Positions 7,318-14,581 of a stretch of DNA of 39,624 nucleotides are shown here, piece by piece (position 1 is the first letter of the stretch; every line of letters starts with the position of its first letter). The stretch comes from Pseudoalteromonas rubra. GTDB taxonomy: Bacteria; Pseudomonadota; Gammaproteobacteria; Enterobacterales; Alteromonadaceae. Below the pieces are notes generated by a model. It saw only the letters and a list, made by a program, of their open reading frames with translations, made no database searches and was not told the origin of the DNA. The stretch lies in the NCBI RefSeq assembly GCF_000967655.1, contig NZ_JXYA01000014.1, positions 1-39,624 on the forward strand, given 5' to 3'. The translations under genes and the position numbers were made by a program.

Positions 7318-9165
7318 ATGATCCAGTTTTTACTTTTATCCACGATCGCGGTCCAAAGCAGCGCCATTGAAACAATTGAAGTCATTGGCGGTAAAAATTT
7401 ACTGGCCTCAGAGCCATTTACAAACGTTAACATAGAACATTTAGGCAAGGACGACCTCCATGGTGCGAGCAATACGATTGCAGATTGGATTGTTCAGGTA
7501 CCGGGCGTCTCATTAAACGGCCAGGGAGGCCTCTATCAGAGCTATAGCATCCGGGGCCTGAGTCGCTGGCGGGTAAGAACTGAAGTCAATGGCATTGTGT
7601 TGCTAACAGACCGGCGCGCAGGTAACTCAGCTTCCTTCATCGACCCGGGCTTGTTGCAACTGGCCAGTGTGCAAAAAGGCCCAGCTGCTATGCTCTACGG
7701 TTCTGAGGCCATCGGTGGTGTCATCTCCATGAATTCGGTTCAGGGAGAGCAAGAGACGCTGGAGCTGGGTGTCGAAGACACAGGTAACGGGCGACGTATC
7801 CTCGCTATCACGGGTGAAGAAAACTACAACCTGGCATTTGCGTACAGAAAGAAAAACAGTAGCCACGCACCCAATGGTGATGTACTCAACAATGGCTATG
7901 AGCAGTTTTCTTCCAGCATCCGATATAACCATCAGCTGGCAGATGATATTGAACTGAATATGTCGTGGCTCCCTTCCGTTAGTAAAGAAGTTGGAAAAAA
8001 CAGTGTAACCTACCCTGAAAGTCAAATCGCAATGTATCCGGAAGACTTGCACAGTCTGGCACAAGTATCTGTTAAATCTGATCAGTGGCTGGTCAATGTG
8101 TTTCACCACTACCAGAACTGGGACAGCGCCGTGCAGCGCATTGGCAAACGACATAATTTAACTGAATACCAATCTCATACGCTTGGCGCAAACTTGTACC
8201 AGGAATTTAACTGGGATAACCTGCCGATGCGCGCTGGCCTGGACTGGACAGCCCGGCGCGGGGTTTCGATCACAGATCAGGAAACCAATCTCAAAGCCAC
8301 TGCCAGCTCCACTTTCAATACCTTACTGGATGGTCAACAAGATAACTTTGCGGCGTTTATTAACGGTATCTGGGAGCAGCAAAGCTGGCGAGCTGACTTC
8401 GGCGCCCGCTTTGATCACTTCACAGCCAGTAACTTTGGGGTCAGCAAATCCGACACTCATCTCAGCCATAGCCTTGGTCTGAATAAGCAGTGGCAGGCAC
8501 ACAGCGTGTCGCTCAACTATGCTAATGCGTTCAGATTTCCAACCCTGACGGAGCTTTACTTTAATGGGGTCACGCCGCGAGGTAACACAATAGGCAACCC
8601 GCATCTTGACCCGGAAACCAGCCAGGGGCTAGAGTTGACCTATCGCGTAGACAGCCAGCAAGCCCAGACCACCCTGAGCTTGTTCCACACGCGCCTGGAT
8701 GATTATATCGAGCGCGTGAAACTGGCATCAGGTGACAGAACCTATCTTAACCTGGACCAGGCAAGCATTTCTGGCGCCGAAATATCAACGCTGGTTGAGG
8801 TGAGCGATGCGCTTTCTTACACGCTGGGGTACACACATCAAAAAGGCGAAAGTGACACGGGTGATCACCTCTCCGATATCGCTCCGCGTAAGTTGAGCCT
8901 ATCCGGGCGCTATACATGGCAGTCATTTGAATTCAAAAGCGCGTTAAACTACCAACTGGCGAAGCATCAGCCGGGTTCAGGTGAAACAGATCTGGACAAA
9001 AGCCTGGTAGTCGACTTTAACGTTAACTGGTTTGTAGATGAACACTGGACCTTGCGTGCGGGCGTGCTAAACCTGTTCAACCGCCTGTACAGAACGACCG
9101 CTGACGAAGATGCACCATTTCATACCGAGCGCACTATTAAATTTGATGTCAGCTGGACTATCTAA
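7318..9165 (+). CDS. TonB-dependent outer-membrane receptor
   Basis: A 615-residue outer-membrane active-transport receptor. A very short signal peptide (MIQFLLLSTIAVQSSA) is followed at once by a TonB-box-like IETIEVIGG. A plug domain covers about residues 30-150 (VPGVSLNGQGG, SIRGLSRWRV, TDRRAGNSASFIDP, VQKGPAAMLYGSEAIGGVISM). The beta-barrel ends in the usual repeats (ALNYQLA, LRAGVLNLFNRLY) and a final strand FDVSWTI; the last residue is Ile rather than the common Phe. The RRAGNSASFIDP plug loop is distinctive, but I cannot tie it to a substrate. AGGG lies about 10 bases before the ATG, slightly far. No ABC transporter or TonB/ExbBD genes are adjacent. Confidence 0.88.
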   Translation: MIQFLLLSTIAVQSSAIETIEVIGGKNLLASEPFTNVNIEHLGKDDLHGASNTIADWIVQVPGVSLNGQGGLYQSYSIRGLSRWRVRTEVNGIVLLTDRRAGNSASFIDPGLLQLASVQKGPAAMLYGSEAIGGVISMNSVQGEQETLELGVEDTGNGRRILAITGEENYNLAFAYRKKNSSHAPNGDVLNNGYEQFSSSIRYNHQLADDIELNMSWLPSVSKEVGKNSVTYPESQIAMYPEDLHSLAQVSVKSDQWLVNVFHHYQNWDSAVQRIGKRHNLTEYQSHTLGANLYQEFNWDNLPMRAGLDWTARRGVSITDQETNLKATASSTFNTLLDGQQDNFAAFINGIWEQQSWRADFGARFDHFTASNFGVSKSDTHLSHSLGLNKQWQAHSVSLNYANAFRFPTLTELYFNGVTPRGNTIGNPHLDPETSQGLELTYRVDSQQAQTTLSLFHTRLDDYIERVKLASGDRTYLNLDQASISGAEISTLVEVSDALSYTLGYTHQKGESDTGDHLSDIAPRKLSLSGRYTWQSFEFKSALNYQLAKHQPGSGETDLDKSLVVDFNVNWFVDEHWTLRAGVLNLFNRLYRTTADEDAPFHTERTIKFDVSWTI

Positions 9166-9179
9166 ACGTCAAATACGCA

Positions 9180-9203
9180 GAATGCCGTTATCACACGGCA
9201 TTC
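9180..9203. terminator. Bidirectional hairpin between convergent genes
   Basis: GAATGCCGT / ACGGCATTC, a perfect 9-bp stem with loop TATCAC. It lies between the TonB receptor stop and the convergent cytochrome b562-like gene. There is no clear T-run on either side, so termination may be weak. Confidence 0.6.
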
Positions 9204-9232
9204 TCCAATTAAAGTAACACAATTAAGGTAGG

Positions 9233-9628
9233 CTATTTACCGAATAAAAGCTCCCAGAAACCCGGTGGTTCGTGTAATTCGTGGTACTCTTTTCTCAGCT
9301 CATCTACCTGCTTGAGTAATTGTTTGGCCTGCTGTATTTGCGCTTGCGCAACTAAGCTTTGTGCCTCGCGGATAATATCGGATACCTTGCGCAGTCCTTG
9401 CAAAGATTGTGATTTAACATCCGCTTTAAAGTGATGTTGTTTACTCTGTTGGAGTAACAATAGCATGGTATTCAGGTGCTTGTTGACCTCGTCCGGCTGT
9501 TGCGCCTCCATTGCTTGTTTATATGCATGCCCCATGTTTTTCATGGTCTGGTTCAGATCCTGGCCTTCCTGTGCGCTTACCACTTGGGCAAAACACATAG
9601 AAAAAAGAAATATTATCAAGCGTCTCAT
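9233..9628 (-). CDS. Cytochrome b562-family periplasmic protein
   Basis: A 131-residue exported protein with a signal peptide ending near VVSA-QEG (residue 19). The mature part is an all-helical bundle of about 110 residues that aligns with E. coli cytochrome b562. DLNQTMKNMG places Met29 at the axial ligand Met7, and LRKEYHELHE places His116 at ligand His102, with Arg112 at Arg98. No CxxCH motif is present, so any heme is held non-covalently. Compared with E. coli it has a C-terminal extension, PPGFWELLFGK. The family's physiological role is poorly known; periplasmic electron transfer is assumed. It is divergent from the binding-protein gene at 9711. The assignment rests on remembered sequence alignment, with both ligands fitting. 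Confidence 0.72.
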   Translation of the reverse strand: MRRLIIFLFSMCFAQVVSAQEGQDLNQTMKNMGHAYKQAMEAQQPDEVNKHLNTMLLLLQQSKQHHFKADVKSQSLQGLRKVSDIIREAQSLVAQAQIQQAKQLLKQVDELRKEYHELHEPPGFWELLFGK

Positions 9629-9710
9629 TTTTCCCCCTCTAACAAGAATGCGCTAGTATATAAGTAAATGTGCAGCAAACAAACTGTTCGACCTGTCATT
9701 GAGGAGCACA

Positions 9711-10763
9711 ATGAAACAAATTATTACGCCCGTTGTACTGCTGCTCTTCGTCACTTTCACAGGCTTTGCACAAACCATCACGGTCACCTTTGTCAATCCG
9801 GGCAATCAACGAGATAACCCGACAGGCGCATTCTGGCATAACGTCACAAAAGTGATGGAGGCCGCCGCACAAGATCTCGACATAGAGCTAACGACCCTTT
9901 ACGCCGAGCGAAATCATATTGATATGAAGAAGCTGGCGCAGCAAGCACTCAGATCCTCTGCCGATTACCTGATCCTGGTTGATGAAAAAGGCGTGATAAC
10001 GGATGCCTTACTGACGGTCCCGGGGGAACATAAGCGCATAGCCTTTCTGCTCAACAGCCCGGACAAACTCGCACTCAAGCGCATTGCAGCAAAAGGGATC
10101 GGTGTGCTTGGCTCGGTTACGCCGGATAATTATCAGGCTGGCAGGATCCTTGCGAAATTACTGCATGAGTCCTTGCCCGAGGACAGCAGACAAACGACAG
10201 ACAGGCACATCATGCTAGCGCTACTAGGTGATGTCGCCACCAACGCCGCCATTGAGCGCGAACAAGGCCTGCTAGGCTATACCAACCGCACTTATGGCGT
10301 AAACTTAGTAGAGCGGGTCGACGCACAATGGTCCGAACAAAGTGCTTATGAATTGGCCAGCGGACTGCTACAAAGATTTCCCGATACACGACTGATCTGG
10401 TGTGCCAATGATGCAATCGCACGAGGCGCAGCGCGTGCCGCAACCGACCTTAAGTTCAGAGACCAGTTACATATCGGGGGCATTAACTGGGATCAGGGTC
10501 ATGAAAATGTCATCGATATTTCACTGGGCGGTCATGTGTTGTTAGGTGGCTATTTACTGACAGAGATTAGAAAATTCCATAACCGTAAGATCAGTGCTAT
10601 CGGCGAGCAAAAAATTGCTATTTTTCAGCCATATTCTGAAAATTTCAGACCTTTATATCAGGCTATCCATGGCACTGGCTTGAACAAGATTGACTTTAAA
10701 CAGTTCACGACTGGCGGCCAAAGTTACAGTATTAAGACACTGAATCAGCAATTAAAATTTTAA
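9711..10763 (+). CDS. Orphan periplasmic binding protein (type 1 / sugar-binding-like)
   Basis: A 350-residue exported protein. The start is the ATG at 9711, five bases after GAGGAG (9701-9706), rather than an upstream TTG. The signal peptide ends near GFAQ. The fold pattern is that of LacI/ribose-binding-like periplasmic proteins: ITVTFVNPG near the start with FWHNVTKVMEAAAQDL, SADYLILVDEKG, VTPDNYQAGRILAKLL in the hinge region, an effector-domain stretch IEREQGLLGY, and LIWCANDAIARGAARA. No permease, ATPase or kinase gene is next to it, so it may serve a distant transporter, or feed a two-component sensor as LuxP or TorT do. The ligand is not predictable from sequence. Confidence 0.75.
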   Translation: MKQIITPVVLLLFVTFTGFAQTITVTFVNPGNQRDNPTGAFWHNVTKVMEAAAQDLDIELTTLYAERNHIDMKKLAQQALRSSADYLILVDEKGVITDALLTVPGEHKRIAFLLNSPDKLALKRIAAKGIGVLGSVTPDNYQAGRILAKLLHESLPEDSRQTTDRHIMLALLGDVATNAAIEREQGLLGYTNRTYGVNLVERVDAQWSEQSAYELASGLLQRFPDTRLIWCANDAIARGAARAATDLKFRDQLHIGGINWDQGHENVIDISLGGHVLLGGYLLTEIRKFHNRKISAIGEQKIAIFQPYSENFRPLYQAIHGTGLNKIDFKQFTTGGQSYSIKTLNQQLKF

Positions 10764-10802
10764 TTTTTTTATCCGGCTTCTGAAAAATAAAATATCAATT
10801 AA

Positions 10803-10816
10803 GTTGCATTTGCAAC
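10803..10816. promoter_or_regulatory. Palindrome upstream of the S8 protease
   Basis: GTTGCA-TT-TGCAAC, perfect 6-bp arms, lies in the 189-base AT-rich gap before the protease gene and about 70 bases ahead of its likely -35. It is a candidate operator; the regulator is unknown. Confidence 0.4.
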
Positions 10817-10888
10817 AAAAATCAATCTACAAAACCCACCCGTTAAGTATAAATTTTGCACAGCACAATTTTCCTTATTTTTTCATTA

Positions 10889-10917
10889 TTGACAGCGCTA
10901 ACATTCCCTGTTTTAGT
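10889..10917 (+). promoter_or_regulatory. Probable sigma-70 promoter of the S8 protease
   Basis: TTGACA (10889-10894), 17-base spacer, TTTAGT (10912-10917). The -35 is perfect and the -10 matches 4 of 6 consensus bases. The start codon is at 10953, preceded by ATAGG. Confidence 0.5.
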
Positions 10918-10952
10918 TATAAGGGTTAACAACATGTAATATAGGTAAACTT

Positions 10953-12596
10953 ATGAAAACCAAAGTTCTAACAAGCGTAAAATACTCACTGCTCGCACTG
11001 GGCGTTACTGCTGCACTTGGTACAGCACAAGCCGCAGAGACGCAGCGTGTCATTGTCACAGTTAAGGATTCGGCAGTCGCCAATACGCTACCAATGCGCG
11101 TATCAGCCGCTGAGCTGGCTCAGTTTAAAGCACAGGAGCTTGCCAGTGTTGCTACTCAAGCGAATGCGCAAGCTATCGAGACCCTGCCCAGCGTCAATGC
11201 CGTTGTCATGGAGCTGACGCCTGAGCAGCTTATCGAGCTGGAAGCAAGCGGCAGCATTGAGTCTATTGAGGCCGACCCTAAACGTTATTTGCCAGAGGTG
11301 AGCAGTGAATCTGTTGTACCGTATGCAGAATCGGTTCCATACGGCATTAACATGGTGCAGGCGAACCTGGTTAGCGATGCCAGCGCGGGTAACAAAAAAG
11401 TGTGTATCATGGACACGGGTTATACACGCGGTCACCCTGACCTTCCCAGCACAGGCATCACCGGAAATGACGGTCATGGCTCAAACGACACAGGTAACTG
11501 GTATCAGGACGGCAACGGCCATGGTACACACGTAGCGGGTACCATTGCAGCGCTTGGTGGCAACGGACAAGGTGTGGTAGGCGTCAACCCATCAGGTCAG
11601 CTTGGTTTGCATATCGTTAAGGTCTTCAATGACCAGGGCCGCTGGGCATATGGCTCAGATCTGATTAAGGCGATTGAGCAATGTGAAGCTGCTGGTGCAG
11701 ATGTGACCAGCATGAGCTTAGGTGGCAGTGGTAGCTCAAGTGCAGAGCGCAACGCGTTTGCATCAAGCGCACAGCGCGGCATGCTACACATTGCAGCCGC
11801 AGGTAATGGCTCAAACAGCTCATTCAGCTATCCGGCTTCTTATGACGCCGTGGTATCCGTAGCAGCCGTAGACAGCTCTGAACGCGTTGCGTCTTTCTCA
11901 CAATACAATAGTCAGGTAGAAATTGCCGGTCCTGGTGTAGGCGTTAACTCAACATGGAATGACAATCGCTACAAGAGCATCAGTGGTACGTCAATGGCAA
12001 CGCCTCATGTATCGGGCGTAGCTGCGCTGGTCTGGAGCAACTTCCCGCAATGTAGTGCTGCTCAGATCCGCTCTGCCCTGAACGCCACAGCAAAAGATAA
12101 AGGCTCGGCCGGCCGTGATAACTACTATGGCCATGGTATCGTACAGGCGAAAGCCGCTTATGATTACCTGGTTAACGCTGGGTGTAGCGACCAGCCGGTT
12201 TTAGTTGCAGACTTCAGCGCCACGCCAAATGGTCTGAGCGTTCAGTTTAGCAACAAGTCTAGCTCAGGTACTTACAGCTGGAACTTCGGTGATGGTAACT
12301 CCAGCGCTCAAACCAATCCAAGCCACACTTACGCACAAGCCGGCACCTATAGCGTTACCCTGACAGTGACAGGCGCAAACAACAAAACCGCGTCAAAAAG
12401 TCTTAATGTTACGGTTACAGATGGCGGCAACGGCGGTGGTTGTAGTGGCGTAGAAGCCTGGAATGCAGGTACTTATTACAGCACTGGCGACAAAGTATCG
12501 TACAGCGGCTATGAGTATCAGGCGACCTGGTGGTCACTGGGTGCACGCCCTGATATCTTCAGCAATGTATGGCGCAAAGGCGCACAATGTAAATAA
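10953..12596 (+). CDS. Secreted subtilisin-family serine protease with PKD and chitin-binding domains
   Basis: A 547-residue extracellular peptidase of family S8. The signal peptide ends near AQAA. An inhibitor_I9-type propeptide spans about residues 29-112. The catalytic domain shows Asp154 (IMDTG), His190 (GHGTHVAG), the oxyanion-hole Asn285 (AAAGNG) and the nucleophile Ser347 (SGTSMATPH). It is followed by a PKD domain (about 413-490; YSWNFGDGNSSAQTNPSHTY) and a C-terminal carbohydrate-binding module of the CBM5/12 chitin-binding type (about 499-547; EAWNAGTYYSTGDKVSYSGYEYQATWW, here cited only as a region). The architecture suits degradation of protein on chitinous or particulate surfaces, with export probably by type II secretion. 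It stands alone, with its own promoter and terminator. Confidence 0.93.
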   Translation: MKTKVLTSVKYSLLALGVTAALGTAQAAETQRVIVTVKDSAVANTLPMRVSAAELAQFKAQELASVATQANAQAIETLPSVNAVVMELTPEQLIELEASGSIESIEADPKRYLPEVSSESVVPYAESVPYGINMVQANLVSDASAGNKKVCIMDTGYTRGHPDLPSTGITGNDGHGSNDTGNWYQDGNGHGTHVAGTIAALGGNGQGVVGVNPSGQLGLHIVKVFNDQGRWAYGSDLIKAIEQCEAAGADVTSMSLGGSGSSSAERNAFASSAQRGMLHIAAAGNGSNSSFSYPASYDAVVSVAAVDSSERVASFSQYNSQVEIAGPGVGVNSTWNDNRYKSISGTSMATPHVSGVAALVWSNFPQCSAAQIRSALNATAKDKGSAGRDNYYGHGIVQAKAAYDYLVNAGCSDQPVLVADFSATPNGLSVQFSNKSSSGTYSWNFGDGNSSAQTNPSHTYAQAGTYSVTLTVTGANNKTASKSLNVTVTDGGNGGGCSGVEAWNAGTYYSTGDKVSYSGYEYQATWWSLGARPDIFSNVWRKGAQCK

Positions 12597-12638
12597 GCCA
12601 GTATCAAGACAGCGCTCAGGGATGAGGTTGTCGCATCG

Positions 12639-12665
12639 GGAGCAAGTTAAGTGCTTGCTCCTTTA
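12639..12665 (+). terminator. Rho-independent terminator of the S8 protease
   Basis: GGAGCAAG pairs with CTTGCTCC around a 7-base loop, followed by TTTAAT. It reaches the stop codon of the convergent EamA gene. Confidence 0.75.
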
Positions 12666-13478
12666 ATACAAAGAGAGAGTCCCTGCCAAAATGACAGCAA
12701 TACTAAACCATTGATAACCTTTTAGGGTTTCCTTGTAAAAATAGACGCCCAGTAATGCCGCACTGGAAATACCAATGGCGCGTTTGATAGCCTCCATCAC
12801 GCCCGGCTGCAACTGTTGCAAAGCGAATAACTGACATAACACGGCCACCGCAAAGGCCAGCGCCGCACAGGCCCACAACCACTTCGAGCTCAATAGTCGT
12901 TTAACCGATAAGGTGGGTTTAAACACCATACCGTTGATCAGCACCACAGATACCGTCAGATAAATCAAATGAAAGCTGACTTCGCTATACTGCAGGGCCT
13001 GTTTATCAAACACGATACACATACCCCAGCACAGCGCGGTTACCAACACATAGCCAGCGCCTTGTTCGCGAATTGACAGTCTGCCCCCTTGCAGGATAAA
13101 CGAGCCTAAAGTAATGGCACCGAGCGCGATAACTTGCGCCTCTCCAAGCGGCTCACCTAACCACAACCAGGCAAAAGCACCAGACACCACAGGTGTAATA
13201 GACAACAAAGGCAACATCACAGCAATCTTACCCACGGCCAGACCACGAATAAAACATACGCTACCAATTGCTGCAAGCAGGCCACTGACTGTGCCCGGTA
13301 CAAAGTAGCCAGCCTCTGGCAAAGGCGCTTGTAACCATCCCCAGTAAATCAAATATCCGGGTAAAACTAACAGGCTGAACATAACAGACATCAGCGGGGC
13401 ACTAAATTCCTGCGCCAGTTGTTTGCGCAAAAAATCAAAGCACGCCCAGCACAGCGCACTCAAAAGTGCACTCAGCAT
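12663..13478 (-). CDS. EamA/DMT-superfamily membrane transporter
   Basis: A 271-residue inner-membrane protein with about ten hydrophobic segments arranged as two EamA-type halves, e.g. SVCFIRGLAVGKIAVMLPL with a Gly/Pro-rich AWLWLGEPLGEAQ end in the first half, and GISSAALLGVYFYKETLKG in the second. The family exports or takes up small metabolites; the substrate is unassigned. Its ATG overlaps the end of the upstream phosphotransferase gene (ATGCTGA, 7-base overlap), so the two are translationally coupled and probably functionally linked. Confidence 0.85.
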   Translation of the reverse strand: MLSALLSALCWACFDFLRKQLAQEFSAPLMSVMFSLLVLPGYLIYWGWLQAPLPEAGYFVPGTVSGLLAAIGSVCFIRGLAVGKIAVMLPLLSITPVVSGAFAWLWLGEPLGEAQVIALGAITLGSFILQGGRLSIREQGAGYVLVTALCWGMCIVFDKQALQYSEVSFHLIYLTVSVVLINGMVFKPTLSVKRLLSSKWLWACAALAFAVAVLCQLFALQQLQPGVMEAIKRAIGISSAALLGVYFYKETLKGYQWFSIAVILAGTLSLY

Positions 13479-14431
13479 GGCGACTCACCAAGTTGTTTCA
13501 GGCACAACTCACTTTGACGTAACATGTAGGATGTAAGTTTTTGATGATCGGGCTTCCAGCCCAGTAAGAAGCGCTGGAAGTCAGCCCAAACAAATGGCCA
13601 CAGCAAACGCCAGCTCTGTTCAAGCGCCTTAATTTTTGTCTCGGACCAGTGCGTACTGAGTGCCTTGCTCAAGAATTCAAAATATTGGTCCAGGCACGTT
13701 TGTGCACGCATCTCAAGCTGCGGATCACTATATAAACTGGTCAGCAGCAACATCACGTCACTGATCCCAATGCCTTTGCCAATGTGTTGAAAATCGTAAC
13801 CCAGTGCTTCTTTGTCAGAAAAAGCAAAGTTGGCCAGTTTTGCATCACCATGAATACAGGTCTGGAAGGCACATTGATTCAACTGATGATCTATCTCGGA
13901 CGCATATTGTTTTAACTGACCAGAAGCCATACGCGCATATTCATCCGGGCGGGTGTTCAGATGCCAATAGTTCCCTTGTAAATCCATGTCTGTCAAAGCC
14001 GCTGAAACAAGACCGACAGCATGAAAGCGTGCAAGCCATTTTAGCATCAACTCAACCTGTTCTGAGTCAGCTTTACTGACATTGTGATATCCCTGAGACT
14101 CAAAATCTGTAAACACACTAATAAACACGTCGTCCTGCTGGGCCAGCGCTTTCAGCTCCGGTAAAGAGCAGGCATGGACATAGTGCCTGGCAGTTTGGCG
14201 ATAAAAGTTAAGCTCCTTGCGATAAGAGCGGTATTTGCGCCGCAACGAATGCTGGCTTTGAGTGATATGACGATGTGTCAGTTGCTCTGGTACCGCGGCT
14301 ACTTTGGCAACGAGCGCTTCGTTTTGATAAGTGAATTTGTAAATGTGACCACACCCACTCCAAAGCGCCTGGCTGTGTTGTGAGTCAGGCAGCATGGCCA
14401 AGACATGGGAAATCAATGCGTCAGTTGACAT
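13472..14431 (-). CDS. Aminoglycoside/choline/ecdysteroid kinase-like phosphotransferase
   Basis: A 319-residue cytoplasmic protein of the APH/protein-kinase-like fold. The Brenner motif CIHGDAKLANFAF supplies the catalytic Asp and Asn. The metal-binding GYDFQHIGKG resembles the DFQ motif of ecdysteroid-kinase-like and choline-kinase-like families more than the DxD of antibiotic kinases. The N-terminal lobe has YQNEALVAKVA with a probable ATP-contacting Lys. The small molecule it phosphorylates is unknown; nothing indicates antibiotic resistance. Overlap with the EamA gene suggests a transport-and-phosphorylation pair. Confidence 0.75.
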   Translation of the reverse strand: MSTDALISHVLAMLPDSQHSQALWSGCGHIYKFTYQNEALVAKVAAVPEQLTHRHITQSQHSLRRKYRSYRKELNFYRQTARHYVHACSLPELKALAQQDDVFISVFTDFESQGYHNVSKADSEQVELMLKWLARFHAVGLVSAALTDMDLQGNYWHLNTRPDEYARMASGQLKQYASEIDHQLNQCAFQTCIHGDAKLANFAFSDKEALGYDFQHIGKGIGISDVMLLLTSLYSDPQLEMRAQTCLDQYFEFLSKALSTHWSETKIKALEQSWRLLWPFVWADFQRFLLGWKPDHQKLTSYMLRQSELCLKQLGESPC

Positions 14432-14527
14432 AGCGCTCCCTCAAATCTCTGTGATGTTAAATAGTTATGCTTTTTAATAGTGTAACATGTCTGCCTTTGT
14501 CTACCCAGTTGTGAACAAACACACAAA

Positions 14528-14557
14528 ACAAAAAAAGCCCCGAATCAACGGGGCTTT
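14528..14557 (-). terminator. Rho-independent terminator of the acyl-CoA dehydrogenase
   Basis: On the minus strand AAAGCCCCG / CGGGGCTTT form a perfect 9-bp stem with a 6-base loop, followed by a T-rich tract. It lies 25 bases beyond the fadE stop. Confidence 0.88.
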
Positions 14558-14581
14558 ACAGAGACTAACTAATAATTCGTA

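Noticed and set aside
13472..14431. Aminoglycoside resistance gene
   Set aside because: The motifs fit the wide kinase-like fold, closer to ecdysteroid/choline kinases, with no resistance context.
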